NCBI GenBank assembly: GCA_934047225.1
Contig: OW203990.1
Coordinates: 21,803,045 to 21,867,044 of the forward strand
Reading direction: 5' to 3'
From: Ypsolopha sequella
Taxonomy: Eukaryota; Arthropoda; Insecta; Lepidoptera; Ypsolophidae
DNA: 64,000 bases
Part shown: piece by piece, positions 1 to 12,216 of the stretch
How the letters are laid out: each line of letters opens with the position of its first letter
How positions within the stretch are numbered: the first letter of the stretch is position 1
The notes under the pieces: model-generated
What the model was told of the DNA's origin: nothing
What the model saw: the letters and a program-made list of their open reading frames with translations, nothing else
Database searches by the model: none
Program-made: the position numbers and the translations under genes

Positions 1-125
1 GATTTATTTTTTAGATACGATGTACGATTTTTTACAAATTGTTGCTGGAATATGGAAACAGAAACTTCAATGTCAGTGTCTATCGGTCTATAAAAACTTG
101 TTCTGATGAAACACTTACTGTGTTA

Positions 126-248
126 CTACAAAACGGTATTTAACTTTAGACAGTGTTTAAATCTGTTGTTGTCGCCTTTTCTTTCATATTGTAAAAGAGT
201 GACAGCAACAGATTTAAACACTGTCTAAAGTTAAACACCGTTTTGTAG
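126..248. repeat. Short inverted-repeat element (hairpin MITE)
   Basis: Arms 126-173 and 201-248 are reverse complements over 48 bp with two mismatches, around a 27-bp centre. No coding content. The high arm identity suggests recent origin or conversion. Confidence 0.8.
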
Positions 249-810
249 TTAAACCGTTAGACTCTAAAATCTATACGAATAAGTGTAACATACTACCTTC
301 AGTCGATCTTGTTTCCTCGTATTAGTTTGTCCTTTTCACGCAGAACCAAAACGTATGCATGTAGTCTATGCTATTGTATTTATTCCACTTTGTAAAAAAT
401 TTGTAGCAGCAAAATGCTTATGTTATTGATTAATATTTTGCTATAAAAGCGTAGATATTTGCTGCTTAGAATGTAGTAGACTTTACAATGTTTTTATTTC
501 AAACCTCTCAGCAAGTTTTCAGAAAATAATTCGAAAACTCGAGAAACGTAGTCAGTATAATTTTAGTATTATCTCCTAAACTAAATACAAACTAAAGCGT
601 TCTTGCAACGGGCTCTGTTTACATTTCAAACAATCTGAACAAGGTAAATGTTTCAGGAATTAGTCTGAACTTTGAATTGCTTAAAGTTTTGATGGAGCGT
701 CCCGCGTGTCGCGCACGGGACACCGGCTGCTGTTTGCACCATTAACTATTTTAGTACGCGGTTTAAACTTGGTCATTATTTCTTTATTGATTCCTAATAC
801 TTTGTACATA
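249..810. other. No gene seen
   Basis: AT-rich sequence with many stops in all frames. No family signature or splice-bounded exon recognised. Confidence 0.6.
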
Positions 811-1071
811 TACAAGGTGACTTTTTGATCATCGTCCAAATTCATACATGGAGGCTTGATCTTGGATCAGTAACAATTTTTGTGAAATTCGTATAGTGAA
901 ATTTCGGCTTCCCATATAAATTCAGTTCCAGTCCCGAGTGAATCACTATGGGGAGTCGAAATTTAATTTTACGAATTTCACCAAAATTGTTATTGATGCA
1001 TGATACTGATTACTGATCACTTACCAAGCTACCAGTATGAATTTGGACGATGATCAAAAAGTCACCTTGTA
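811..1071. mobile_element. MITE with long terminal inverted repeats
   Basis: The left end starts 'tacaaggtgactttttgatc' and the right end is its complement, ending at 1071. The arms match for about 37 bp and imperfectly further in. It abuts the next element directly. Confidence 0.75.
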
Positions 1072-1526
1072 TACAAGGTGGAAAAAAACGCGGTGCAACA
1101 AATTTAACCTTCGAATGATAACTTTCAACATTTTTAAAATCGATAAAACTATTCGTTCGAATTTCAAATTTAGTTTTGTTTTGCTTTCATTCCGTGCTGT
1201 CATTGTATTATAATGGCGTATCAAGAACAATTTTATTTATTAGAAGCTTGTTTTCACTTTTTTTTATTTCAAAGACCAAATATTTATTAGACAAATTTTA
1301 TCCTGAACGATATTCCTACCAATTCGTATAATAAAATAGCGAGGGTTTATTTTTTAGTTTTTAGTTGGTTCGATTCCCGGGTGAGACAAGCGAATTTTAG
1401 AAGATTTTTGAATGCAGTTTTGTTTCTTTTAAAAAATAAAGGAATGTTTCTTTTCAGCAAAATGAGCTAACTAAAGGGTTTAAGGTAGTTCCCCTCCAGG
1501 GCCCTTAAATTTTTTCCACCCTGTAT
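1072..1526 (-). mobile_element. Non-autonomous mariner-like element
   Basis: The ends read 'tacaaggtggaaaaaa' and 'ttttttccaccctgta'. On the minus strand its end shares 'ccctggagggg', a T-rich 'cctttatttt' stretch and 'gggaatcga' in the same order as the arms of the mariner at 42993-44966, so it looks like a deleted relative. No transposase remains. Confidence 0.6.
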
Positions 1527-1889
1527 ACCCTTGACTTGAAGAATAAGGAATATGGACGTCACAAAAGATTTCCTCAAGTTAATTCTTCTATTTGTAGCGC
1601 CGGCTCTTTTTCAACCCTTTTCTCAAATTCTTCTGATTGTGTTATTGAAACATAGTAATTAGAAAGTCAAAGTTTGTTAAATATTTGACAGCAAAAAGTT
1701 GTTAACAAGGTTTTTTAATTACTAGAACATGTTTGCATAAAAAAAGAAAACTTTTTCTAATAATTAAAAAACTTTTAAACAATTTAATGAAATTGCACGA
1801 TGAAAGAATATCAACTAAGTAATATTGACATTTTATTGTTAATATTCATTATTTTATTATATGAAGGTCCACGGTGGATAAAACCAAAG

Positions 1890-2200
1890 AGTTTAAAAGT
1901 AAAGATAAGCCCTTAACGTACTATGACAGCACCAAAATGTTTCCACCTTTAAATGGGTGACGCTCACACGTTTGGAATCAGTGCTCATCTGAAAACAGTG
2001 ATAGTTGGACGCCTTAAGTGCACTTAAAGTTAATCATTTTAACAACTTCACTAGTCTGATCAGTTTGCTGACCGTAGTTTGCGCACTCATAATTGTGTGC
2101 GCGTCGGCATTATGTTAACGCACACATTCAAAAACAATGCAATAGATTTTAGGTGCCAGGGTTCATCTAAACTTTTAAAATCTTTAGATAAAATGGCTTT
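1890..2200 (+). repeat. Dispersed repeat, copy 1 of 2
   Basis: A stretch from 'ctatgacagcaccaaaatgt' to 'aggtgccaggg' recurs at 30700-30995 in the same orientation with small indels. No coding capacity. Family unknown. Confidence 0.75.
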
Positions 2201-3639
2201 CTTGTGTATGCAGGTTGTCATGCTTATATATTTCACACACGCAGCCAAGTTCGTGTCTGGTTAAAGGGTAATTAAGTAAAATTTGAAACCACTATTGATA
2301 TTTGTATAGTTTTTGCACTAAAATACAAGTAATCGTCTATGGAGTTTTTTCCCTTCATCGCGTCCATGTGAAAAGTATTATTTTCCACTATAGTTTCTGT
2401 CAATATTTCTACCGACACAAGTCGACTCAAGGTCTTTGGCAACTACCTGCGCCTTAAGAACTTTGTCGCCAAGAAGCCTATACTTCCTATTCACAAGGAA
2501 AAACGTTTATCACCATCTGATATACAAAATAGAATTTATATAATTTATTTAATATAATATAATTTATTAATATATTAGGAAGTAACAATTAAAATCAGGA
2601 TAAGGATATTAATATAAAAATGTAATAACGTCACTGAATTGAATATCTCTGAAGCAGATCAATAGAATCAAGAACAAAATTCGTACTCAAAAGTGGACCC
2701 TAATACTAAGAACTCACTAGTCAAAATATATTGAATACTTACTAACCCAGCCAATGTATTACAGTATCCAAAAATACCCCTCACAATCACATGTTTATGC
2801 CGTGGAAAAATGCTATAAACCGGTATTGATTTCCGTTCCTTGCTTTGTCCAAAGCCGCATTATTTTATGGTCTTTTTAGCAGTTATCACGTTATTTCTCT
2901 GTAGCATAGAAAAAGTATAATAGCCTACTCATAGACGAATAAAGCCTACAGATTCCTAATAACAGGCGACCGATTTCTGTCAACAAATCTGACTGAACCA
3001 GCAGATACAATTCGCCACTCCAAAATTAAATGTTTCGGTAGGCTACCCTGGCGTCATACAATTTTTTTTTTTTCAAAGTGATATTTGAATTTTTTCATAT
3101 TTTTTTTATTGTTGTTCTTGACCAATTGTTTGCTTATCCAGCAAAAAGTTCTGTGCACGCCACTGTAATAACACCCAGCATAATTTATCGTAAGGAAGCT
3201 ACTTTTCTACTTTTATGGTGTTGTGAAGACGCTGAAGATCTTTAATTTTTTCAACGCACGTATCCGCCTATCCCTATATTGTCCTGTATATGCAAACAAC
3301 AGTCTTCCCCCGGTTTTACAACTAAATTTACATAGATTAAATTATGTTAAGGTGTGTTAATTCGAAAACCACTTCGAGATTTAGGTTTAATAAGCCGTAT
3401 TTTCGAACTTGTGGTCTAAAAAACCTCATGATGATGAACATTTTTACGAAAAGGCTGCAACTTCCATTTGCCATCGTGTGACGTCACTTGAGTAATGGCT
3501 GTTTAGAAATGTGTCCTTTGCTATCAAGATAAATTTATAATAAAATGCTTCAGGCTAATTTGACAGCTAGATGACAGATAGAGATATTTTTTTATAAGCA
3601 ATCACACATCACAATCAGTAGAATGTCTAAAATTCTCAA
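2201..3639. other. No gene seen
   Basis: AT-rich. The part near 2355-2420 resembles, in reverse, the sequence around 19780-19920 ('gtccatgtgaaaagtattat'), so it is probably old repeat. No exon supported. Confidence 0.5.
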
Positions 3640-3790
3640 GTGACACTGGTCATCGGACAATTCTTAAAAAAAATCATAAAAAATAATGGTTAATTTATAT
3701 ACCAAAATAATGAAAACTATGTTCTAAAATGGCCTAATTTTGTCTAAAAAAATATTTAAAAAAAAAAGTTTTTAAATTTAAGCTATGGGA
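3640..3790 (+). repeat. Dispersed repeat, copy 1 of 2
   Basis: Matches 41965-42105: both read 'ggacaattctt', 'ccaaaataatgaaaa', 'cctaaaatggc'-like sequence and 'ttaagctatgggaatt' in the same order. No coding content. Confidence 0.6.
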
Positions 3791-4306
3791 ATTTGATAGG
3801 TACTTTTTAATGTAGTTGCATTATTAGCAAGTTTCAGCGACTGCACTTGTTTTTGAGTCAAACAAAGCACACAATATAGACCCCTGCAGGATGTAAGCCC
3901 CGTGTGCCCACCTTGGGATATTTTTCCTCCAATTTAGTGTATTATTTCAAGTTTAGAGGATTTTGTGAGGTATTCATTTATTTAGGGTGTTTATTTTGGA
4001 AAGTGATAGTTTTGAATGCATGTATCGAGTTGTGATATCGCTACAAAGAAACAATAGATATCTACATTTTTTTCAAAGGATATTGATCTTTTGACTTTGA
4101 ATCTCTAAGAATGGATAGAATAATTATGGAAATCTGTGGGTCTACGGCGTAATTTTCATTTTCATCAACATCAACTTGAGATTGAAATTTGACATGCGTG
4201 CGACGACGCCCGCCTAACATGCCATCTCTTTTGCACGCGTTGAATTTCGCATGCATTTGCTTGAAGTTGATACCAATGAGAATTACGCAGTAGAGCTCAA
4301 GTAAAA

Positions 4307-4490
4307 GTCTAGAAATAGCAATGAACTATTTTTACACAGCATAGTTTTCATAGATAACGTTTTTAATGAGTTAGAATTTTAACTTTTGCAAAAAACGGCC
4401 ATTCTTTGCATAACTTAAAATTCTAGCTAAAAAAAAAAGGTTTGTCTGAAAACTTTGCTATGTAAAAATAGTTCATTGCTATGTCTAGAC
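4307..4490. repeat. Inverted-repeat element
   Basis: Arms 4307-4350 and 4447-4490 are 44-bp reverse complements with few mismatches, both containing 'atagcaatgaactatttttac' in part. Likely a MITE. Confidence 0.72.
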
Positions 4491-5160
4491 ATTTAATAGA
4501 GTAGATTTTCAATTATTATTCTAGCAAGTAAAAAATGTTTTTTTTTTCTAAAGTTGCAGCACTTTCCCTTGTGAATGCGATACATTCCTTAATATTTCCC
4601 AATTTAATATTTCCGGGCCTTAATTTAAATATTCGAATTATTAACATGCTACTTTATAATCGGCCTCAAAGTAAAGCCCAGTATCAAGTTAAAATTTCGT
4701 CCTGCTCCAACGCTTTTGTTTTTGATTCGTCTATCCTGGTTTAATTAACTATCACTAATCCATTCAGCTAATGCCTTAAGTAATGTATGTAGAAATTACT
4801 CGCGAATTTAGAGATTTATAGCTTTAAAAATACATGTCATTAAATTCTTTTTGAGATTTTTTAGAGCTGTCTTTGCGATGTTTGAAGAAATTGAAAAAGC
4901 ATTTAAGAAATTATTGAGATTTTTAATTCAATTATTTTTTATTTATTTATTTATATAAGTATTCATATTTATTTTAATTCCGAGGTATCTAAGAGCATAT
5001 GGGTGTATTTATAATATGTATTTTATTCATTATTTATTTATATCTATGTACTTTGGTTTTGTAGTTAGTTAAAATGAGTGTGTTTTCGTTTATTATTTGG
5101 TAGTAAGTATTAAGTTTGTACACATATGGTTACTGTTTTCTTTTTATGTATTCCTGATAT

Positions 5161-5807
5161 CTACAAATGTCTCAAATATGTCCTCCTTTCAATAGTAAGT
5201 CCCTCGTTTTAAATCTACAAATGTCTCAAATATGTCCTCCTTTCAATAGTAAGTCCCTCGTTTTAAATCTATAAATGTCTCAATATGTCCTAATTTCAAT
5301 AGTAAGTCCCTCGTTTTAAATCTACAAATTTCTCAAATATGTCCTCCTTTCAATAGTAAGTCCCTCGTTTTAAATCTACAAATGTCTCAAATATGTCCTC
5401 CTTTCAATAGTAAGTCCCTCGTTTTAAATCTACAAATTTCTCAAATATGTCCTCCTTTCAATAGTAAGTCCTTCGTTTTAAATCTACAAATGTCTCAAAT
5501 ATGTCCTCCTTTCAATAGTAAGTCCCTCGTTTTAAATCTACAAATTTCTCAAATATGTCCTCCTTTCAATAGTAAGTCCCTCGTTTTAAATCTACAAATG
5601 TCTCAAATATGTCCTCCTTTCAATAGTAAGTCCCTCGTTTTAAATCTACGAATTTCTCAAATATGTCCTCCTTTCAATAGTAAATCCCTCGTTTTAAATC
5701 TACAAATATTTCAAATATGTCCTCCTTTCAATAGTAAGTCCCTCGTTTTAAATCTACAAATGTCTCAAATATGTCCTCTATCAGTAGTCAGTACCTCGTT
5801 TTGAAAC
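5161..5807. repeat. 54-bp tandem array, 12 units, dimeric pattern
   Basis: Unit boundaries fall near 5161, 5215, 5269, 5322, 5376, 5430, 5484, 5538, 5592, 5646, 5700 and 5754. Unit 3 is one base short; unit 12 is degenerate. Units 4 to 10 alternate 'aatttctc' and 'aatgtctc', giving a 108-bp higher-order period. Because 54 is a multiple of 3 the array stays open in one frame (MSQICPPFNSKSLVLNLQ per unit), but nothing else suggests coding. Confidence 0.95.
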
Positions 5808-6979
5808 ATCATAAGGTTATTAACGAAATGAATCAATCAAAACGATATAGAACAATCATGCTGGAATTGTTTGTAACGTTATAAATGGCAAACGATATTC
5901 GTTCGCTGGTTACAGAAGTCTACTGATTTGACAGTTTTTTTTTTATAGTTTGCTTAGGTTAGGACTGAAACTTGTACAGTCCAGGTCTAGGCGATAGTGC
6001 AGCCTCCAGTCAGGATAAATATTAGATTTTTTCCTCATTTCACACGCGGCTGAAGAAAAGAGCATTATGTTATGTAAGCATAAGACTCATTTATAACAGA
6101 AACCATAAAGTCCTCGTACTCGTAGATACCAACATGGCAGTTTGATAAGACATGATTAATTTTCTTTTGTGTTGGTAGTAAGTTATCTTTGCACGTGTAC
6201 ACATGTTGGTTTCCGTCTTTGTTTGTTGTTTATTGTTAATCTGCGCAGTAGATATCGTACAAAATCACGGATTCTGTTAGCTTAGACATAATGTGCTTGA
6301 AAATACTCTTTATTTCAAACCCACGCGAAATTGTTTTACAATGGTGTCGTTTCAGTGTAACACGACTTAATTTATTTCATACGGTGCTATTCCGGAGAAA
6401 CAGTCGAAGCGAGACTTCTAAAACTCGAGTTTAAAATGTATGGAGTTCGACATAATATAAAATAGGGTTTTTACGGTCGAAAAGGCTAATGACTCGAAAT
6501 TGCCCCACTGGACTAATATTATTTCAAGCGTCTTGTCTTTGTATTTTCGATACAAAAAGAAAAAGACAGAACGCTTAAATTAAGTTAAGTCCTGTCAAAT
6601 AAGTTATAATGTGTTACACCGAATTGACACAAATAAGTGTCAAAATTTTAGTTAACTATGCCACGTATAGATGAACTACTCATTAAAAGTGGACATCTAT
6701 CTAGGCTTTGAAATAACGGAACCTTAAAACGAAGGGAAGTAAGATTATATGTTTTTATTGCGAAATCCATCGCTTGGAATACTCAAAAATATTTGTGCTT
6801 TTAAATTTGTTTCTGATTGATTCCTAGTTGGTAATGCACTCTAATAATAATTCGAAGGGAAGTGGTTCAGATCTTGATGCCATAAAAAAAGATTTGTCGT
6901 CTCATTTGTACGTTAATGTGTGAAATCAAATAAAAATAAAAATTACTTTATCAATCGCCTATCCTATACTTTCTATCCG
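5808..6979. other. No gene; possible old inverted-repeat element at 6340-6655
   Basis: 'cagtgtaacac' near 6351 and its inverted form near 6611 could be ends of a decayed element, with a hairpin at 6527-6579 between them. The rest is AT-rich without features. Confidence 0.4.
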
Positions 6980-6984
6980 TCTTG

Positions 6985-7374
6985 ACATTTCATCATGCGC
7001 ATGCGGCCCGTGAACCACTTCGGTGCGGCCCGCTGGGTTCTCAACAGCGGAGCGCCGCTAGCTATGTTTTATTCGTAGGAGCAGACATTTTCCATTCTAA
7101 ACTATCGAAAAAGCTAGCGTTGTTGTTCTCGGTTAACGGATGCAGATTTAGACACAATACTGCGAACTAAAATGCAAGCGAACATGCACAATCTTGTAAG
7201 TCAAATGTAGCCACAACAATCGCATTAGTTTTTCACTAATCAGTTTTAAAAATATTTTAAACTACGACAAATATGATACGAAATTGACTAATATGCGTTA
7301 TTTTTTATATGCGGCCCTCACTGATCCCCTGGTAACTTGTGGCCCTTTTATATAGCAAGGTTGCCGACCCCTAG
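6985..7374. mobile_element. hAT-type non-autonomous remnant
   Basis: The right end reads 'gttgccgacccctag', the complement of the CTAGGGGTCGGCAAC terminus common in hAT elements. The body has several 'gcggccc' motifs. The left end is not clear. Confidence 0.5.
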
Positions 7375-8987
7375 CCTAGAGCATGAACAACGCCAGACTT
7401 TCAAGGATTCGTTTGAAAAAACTCGGATTCTCCTAGTATTGAAAAAATAAAATTGATTTATTAATCTTTTATCTGGGGATTCCACTCACAAAAAATGTTT
7501 TCCATCCACTTTTTTTTTTGTTTTCAGACGTTCGTTTCAAGAACGCGATTAAGAGATCAACATGTTTTTTTTTTTTTTTTCATAAAATAAGTAATAGACA
7601 TATGAAGGGATTCTTCTTAAATCCAATATTTTCTTCATTACAAAATAGTTCTGTATTAGCTAAAAACACACAAATTTTTTGTTTCGCTGCGTGATCATTA
7701 GTCCAAGAAAAAGAAGCCATTGAGCCAACATATAATCGCCACTATCAAAAGCAAATATAGTACTTGCCATTGGACTGATTGTGCTGGACGGGTAATAAAA
7801 AAAGTTGCTAGATTACAACTAAGTAATCAGAAATCTGTTTTAGGCTCCAAAACGTCCCATTTTCACATGGATTTTTCTTATCTAACAACTCCTTTTTCTT
7901 GAATTTGAAACGTATTAACCTCGTGTTAGTTCATACATATTTGAAAATGCAGTAGTATGGTAAGTAATAAATAATATAGCAATAAAACGTTCTAGCCTTA
8001 AATGCTCTTTATACAAAATTCATACAAAATGTATATCATTTACATTTCCAAAATACTATTTGCACTGACACAACTTATTGCCTTTACTTTGGAGAACAAT
8101 AGAACAAAAGAGGCACTGCCCCGTACCATCCATAAACTGTGAAGAACTAGTATTGATACTTTAAATTTTCTCAGAAAAAACTTAGAGAATTGTAAGAAAG
8201 AGTTACTTAAAAACACAACATTTATATTTACAATTACTTTCCACTTTAGATTTGTCGTGTCGGTGCAAATAATATTTCGCGAAGTATACGCCAGAATACG
8301 TCTTTATTATAAAACCCAGTTTCAGAATTAAGTACACCTACCTACACAAGTGTTGTACGTTAAGGTGTGTTTACACCGGTTGTAACTAAGCGAGTTAAGG
8401 AAACACGCAAATGAACAAACACTTACCTACCGAAGTAGACAACTCTCTGTATAGAAGGTAAGTCTCGTGTCGAGTTTCCAACGTATTCTTAATTGTGTAC
8501 GAGAAATGTGCAGCGACTGACGGAGAAATTACGTGACAAAATGGTACAGTCGCAAACAGTTTCTACTTTAGTTTAAATATTATAATAAACTTTATTAAAA
8601 CTTAATATTATATAAACAATGAAAATACATTTTTGGGTGTTGGTTCGTGAAATACATTAATAAAAGTAGAAAGTATTTAAACAATTAACTCTCACGAAAT
8701 AAGTTTTCTTTAACCGGTCTTATGTCACAGGGTGCAAACGAGGTCCAATTCTAATATATTATTTAAAAAAAATTTTTAGCTATATTTTTATGGTATGGGA
8801 TCCCCTTGTAATCCTGAAAAATATTCAAGGCAGAGGCGGAATTTCCTCTGCAGATTTAGAAAAGCACGGAATGTTGATGGGACCCCAAAAAAATAGGAGT
8901 ACAGGGTACTTATCGAAAGTAATATCGAGAAAATTTGTGCATAACTATTTAAGCCTTATTGTAGTTGTAACAGCAGCGACAACTAGT
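7375..8987. other. No gene seen
   Basis: AT-rich with poly(T) runs. The short open frames have no recognisable domains or splice context. Confidence 0.5.
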
Positions 8988-9170
8988 TGGTAGGACGCCG
9001 GAATCTCAAAACTGAGATCCAGGTTCGAATTTTGCTGGTCGGGCATGACCAATGAGGTTTTCTAAATTGTTGTGCGTACGTAGCATAATGTGTATAATTA
9101 CCACTTGCTAACGGTGAAGGAAAACACTATGAGGTAAACCATGCCCTGAAAAGATAAGTCTCACATGAGA
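8988..9170 (+). mobile_element. tRNA-derived SINE
   Basis: 'agttggtaggacgcc' and 'aggttcgaattttgc' resemble A and B boxes. The body has 'accaatgaggttttc', 'accacttgctaacggtgaag' and 'atgccctga', the layout of a common lepidopteran SINE. A related copy is at 22545-22700. Confidence 0.65.
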
Positions 9171-11270
9171 TCGGTTGTTGGGATGTAAATTCGTCAGATA
9201 AAAGAGAGGGTTGTCTTGACTTTTCTTGTGACACTCCACACTCAGAAACAACTGTGACACCCTCTCGGAGATATGTCGTGACGAAATGTTATGGACAGTT
9301 GAAAAGTAAGATTGTAGAACTTTTCTCGATAGAACCAGACAGATGGATGGGTACAAAAAACTTTTTCGTACTGTTTTCTTCGTTTGTCGGTTCACATTAA
9401 TTTCTTCTACACAATAAAATATGTGACACAACGCAGAATAAAGTGAAAATAAAATTCGTTAAAATAACGCTCTTACCGAGAAGCAAGAACATAAATTTAT
9501 TTTCTTATTATTTTCATGCTCGAAATACTATTTGTAGCAGAAATCAAACCCCTTAACAATTTAACATCTCCTCAACACGACTTAAAACGATAAAAATAAA
9601 TTTCCATTTCTTGACACACCGCGCCGCGCCGCCGCCGTACACTTGAGACCGAGTACCTACGTGAATATTAATATGCAACTATTTCTTTCTGAAGAACGTC
9701 GTTATTTTGTACTCGAGTGTATTTCTTTGACAAAAATAATTTATAAAGCTAAATAGTTCATACATATAATTCGCAAAAAAAATACTTGAACTTTCAAGTT
9801 GTAATATAATAACGGTTTTGTAGAAAAATTAATAAGATGTGCTTTATAATCTAAATATATGACGTTGTTTTTTTATATTTTCAATTTATGTAACAAATAC
9901 TTACATAAATTAGTGATGTTTTAGCCTTCCAAAAAAAAAACGTACCCTGACGTAAAAATAAAACGTATCTAAATACTTATTTCATAACGCTCGTAGTGGT
10001 ACAGAAAATAGAAAAATGCAGCACTGACTAGAAGCTCAACTTGAGTACGTGATAGTTGAAAGTACAGTCGCAACAAAAGAGTCTTTCTAAATAATGGAAA
10101 CCAGCAATAGAGGGCACATAAATTCATCTAGTTGCAGACCTTTTAGTTGTGTAAAAGACGAAACGATTTTCTTTTGACCTTTTGCTATCCTTGTGACTTT
10201 TCTTACTTTTGAGCTATATCTAGATCTATCTAAACCATTACACTTTAATATAAGTTCTGTCTGTTTAGTTTTCCAAGTTGACATCAACGCGCTAAAATGG
10301 TAGTGTCTGACAAAATATTCGGCAGTATCTGGGTACGGAATCCTAATTTTAATTATTGTTGTTTTACTTTAGACTATGTTACAATCTGACCAAATTTGAA
10401 ACTTGTCTATATTACCGTATTTAAAATTCAGTATTTCTTATTGAGAAATACAGAAAAAGATTTACAGAAAAAAACCGTTACAAGTATGTCTTTTACAGCA
10501 TTTAAACAGATATAACCTGAGCAAAATGTATATATGTATATCTCTTTATACAGTTAATGGACTTAAAAGACCTGTTTTAAAGACTAAGGCTGTCTAACCA
10601 AATGACGTCCATGTTTTATAGCCTATGCTTACTGAGGCTCAATAATTTCGATCACATTTTCAACTAACTAGAGTACAAAATGCTTGGAAAATTGTTCAGG
10701 GTCTTTGTATGTATATGCCCCCAAAAATAGGAATATAAAACAAAATATTATCAAAAAAAATATTACACGCGCATTATTTACTTTGTTTTTATTACACAAA
10801 ATGCATTATTTCACGGGCATGTTTAAAATTTCACGAAAATATACCTATGCATTTACAGCACATTCACTTGCACAACGATTTTTTACCATTTCTTTAAGAA
10901 AAGAAACAAAATAAATTCATGTCATTATAGTAATATTCACTTGATTCACCGTAAAGTCAATGTTTTCTTAGTATATAATATTTATTCTGATGTAGATCTT
11001 TTTCCAAATGCTCTAACACAGCAAATTCATTCAAACAAACTTTAAAAAGATAATTATTTGGCTATAATCTGATCACCAGATGCTTAAAGGAAAATCTTTT
11101 GAGCAATTGCTTAATAATCAGCTTTAAACCAGACGCGTACCAGCGATAATACATCTTGTATAGTGGCCTACATCAGGCCTTCCAAAGAAAGAGGCTACAT
11201 AATTTGAGCCTAATTCACACTTATAAACACAGAACAACTGTGCTTATAAAAGCTTTATAAGCGCTTAATC
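9171..11270. other. No gene seen
   Basis: Mostly AT-rich, with a short GC-rich patch near 9620-9650. Two open frames of 66-107 codons show no domain and are not supported as genes. Confidence 0.5.
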
Positions 11271-11275
11271 AGTAC

Positions 11276-11749
11276 TGTTCACGCGACAGCGTGACGACGC
11301 GCATGCGCGGATGACGAGACCCCCCGCCGCGCGCCGGCTCGAGGCGCGCGCGGGCGCTGGTCCGTTCTGTTCGGCTCGAGAAGCCTCCCGAGGCGCACGT
11401 CTGCGCACTCGCGCGCTGGCGCCAACCCACGCGTTGGCTCACTCAGACTGTTCTGCCGTAAACGTCGATCGAACGACACGTGTGCACACTCGCGCCGCCA
11501 GCCCAAACAATATCGCGTACCTACCCTTTAGGTTGTGAAAGTGTTGTGTTCACAGTATATACCAAGACATTTTGCACATTCCTGACCAAAACGCCGTCTC
11601 CATCAGCCCAACAAGGAGGGACGCTGCACAGCGCATTTGCCGGCCCATCGAAAACAACATTCCAACAAGGTCAGTGCACCCACATTGTTTCCCACAATTC
11701 TCCCGTGTCAAATCCCATCAGCCCTGCATTCCTGTAGCCAGCGGTTACA
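11276..11749 (+). repeat. 5' LTR of the Bel-Pao element
   Basis: 474 bp starting TGTTCACGCG and ending GCGGTTACA (TG...CA). The 5' part is very GC-rich; the 3' part is repeated at 14310-14610, and the first ~387 bp are repeated inverted at 11831-12216. Confidence 0.85.
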
Positions 11750-11752
11750 TTT

Positions 11753-11770
11753 TGGTCCTTCGAGCCGGAT
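11753..11770 (+). promoter_or_regulatory. Primer-binding site complementary to tRNA-Tyr
   Basis: TGGTCCTTCGAGCCGGAT follows the LTR by three bases. It is the complement of a tRNA 3' end ATCCGGCTCGAAGGACCA, which fits insect tRNA-Tyr from memory of its CCTTCG acceptor stem. Confidence 0.7.
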
Positions 11771-11830
11771 AATTCTGTTGGCGAGTGGGTGACGGGGATG
11801 ATTGGGCCGAGTAAACTAGCTGACGAGCGG

Positions 11831-12216
11831 AATGTTGTTTTCGATGGGCCGGCAAATGCGCTGTGCAGCGTCCCTCCTTGTTGGGCTGATGGAGACGGCG
11901 TTTTGGTCAGGAATGTGCAGAATGTCTTGGTATATACTGTGAACACAACACTTTCACAACCTAAAGGGTAGGTACGCGATATTGTTTGGGCTGGCGGCGC
12001 GAGTGTGCACACGTGTCGTTCGATCGACGTTTACGGCAGAACAGTCTGAGTGAGCCAACGCGTGGGTTGGCGCCAGCGCGCGAGTGCGCAGACGTGCGCC
12101 TCGGGAGGCTTCTCGAGCCGAACAGAACGGACCAGCGCCCGCGCGCGCCTCGAGCCGGCGCGCGGCGGGGGGTCTCGTCATCCGCGCATGCGCGTCGTCA
12201 CGCTGTCGCGTGAACA
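11831..12216 (-). repeat. Inverted partial LTR
   Basis: Reverse complement of 11276-11662, with near-perfect identity. With the left LTR it makes a ~387-bp palindrome with a 168-bp centre. It is joined to the end of pol, as a 3' LTR would be. Confidence 0.88.

Noticed and set aside
5382..5804. A 140-codon open frame with a repeated 18-residue unit
   Set aside because: The frame is open only because the 54-bp unit is a multiple of three and lacks stops; earlier units are shifted by a one-base deletion and there is no splice or start context.
5161..5807. CRISPR array
   Set aside because: Direct tandem units without spacers, in an animal genome.
9108..9431. A 107-codon minus-strand open frame
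   Set aside because: It overlaps the SINE body and has no domain or splice context.
11279..12213. Several 60-113 codon open frames on both strands
   Set aside because: They are mirror images within the inverted LTR copies, open because of GC content.
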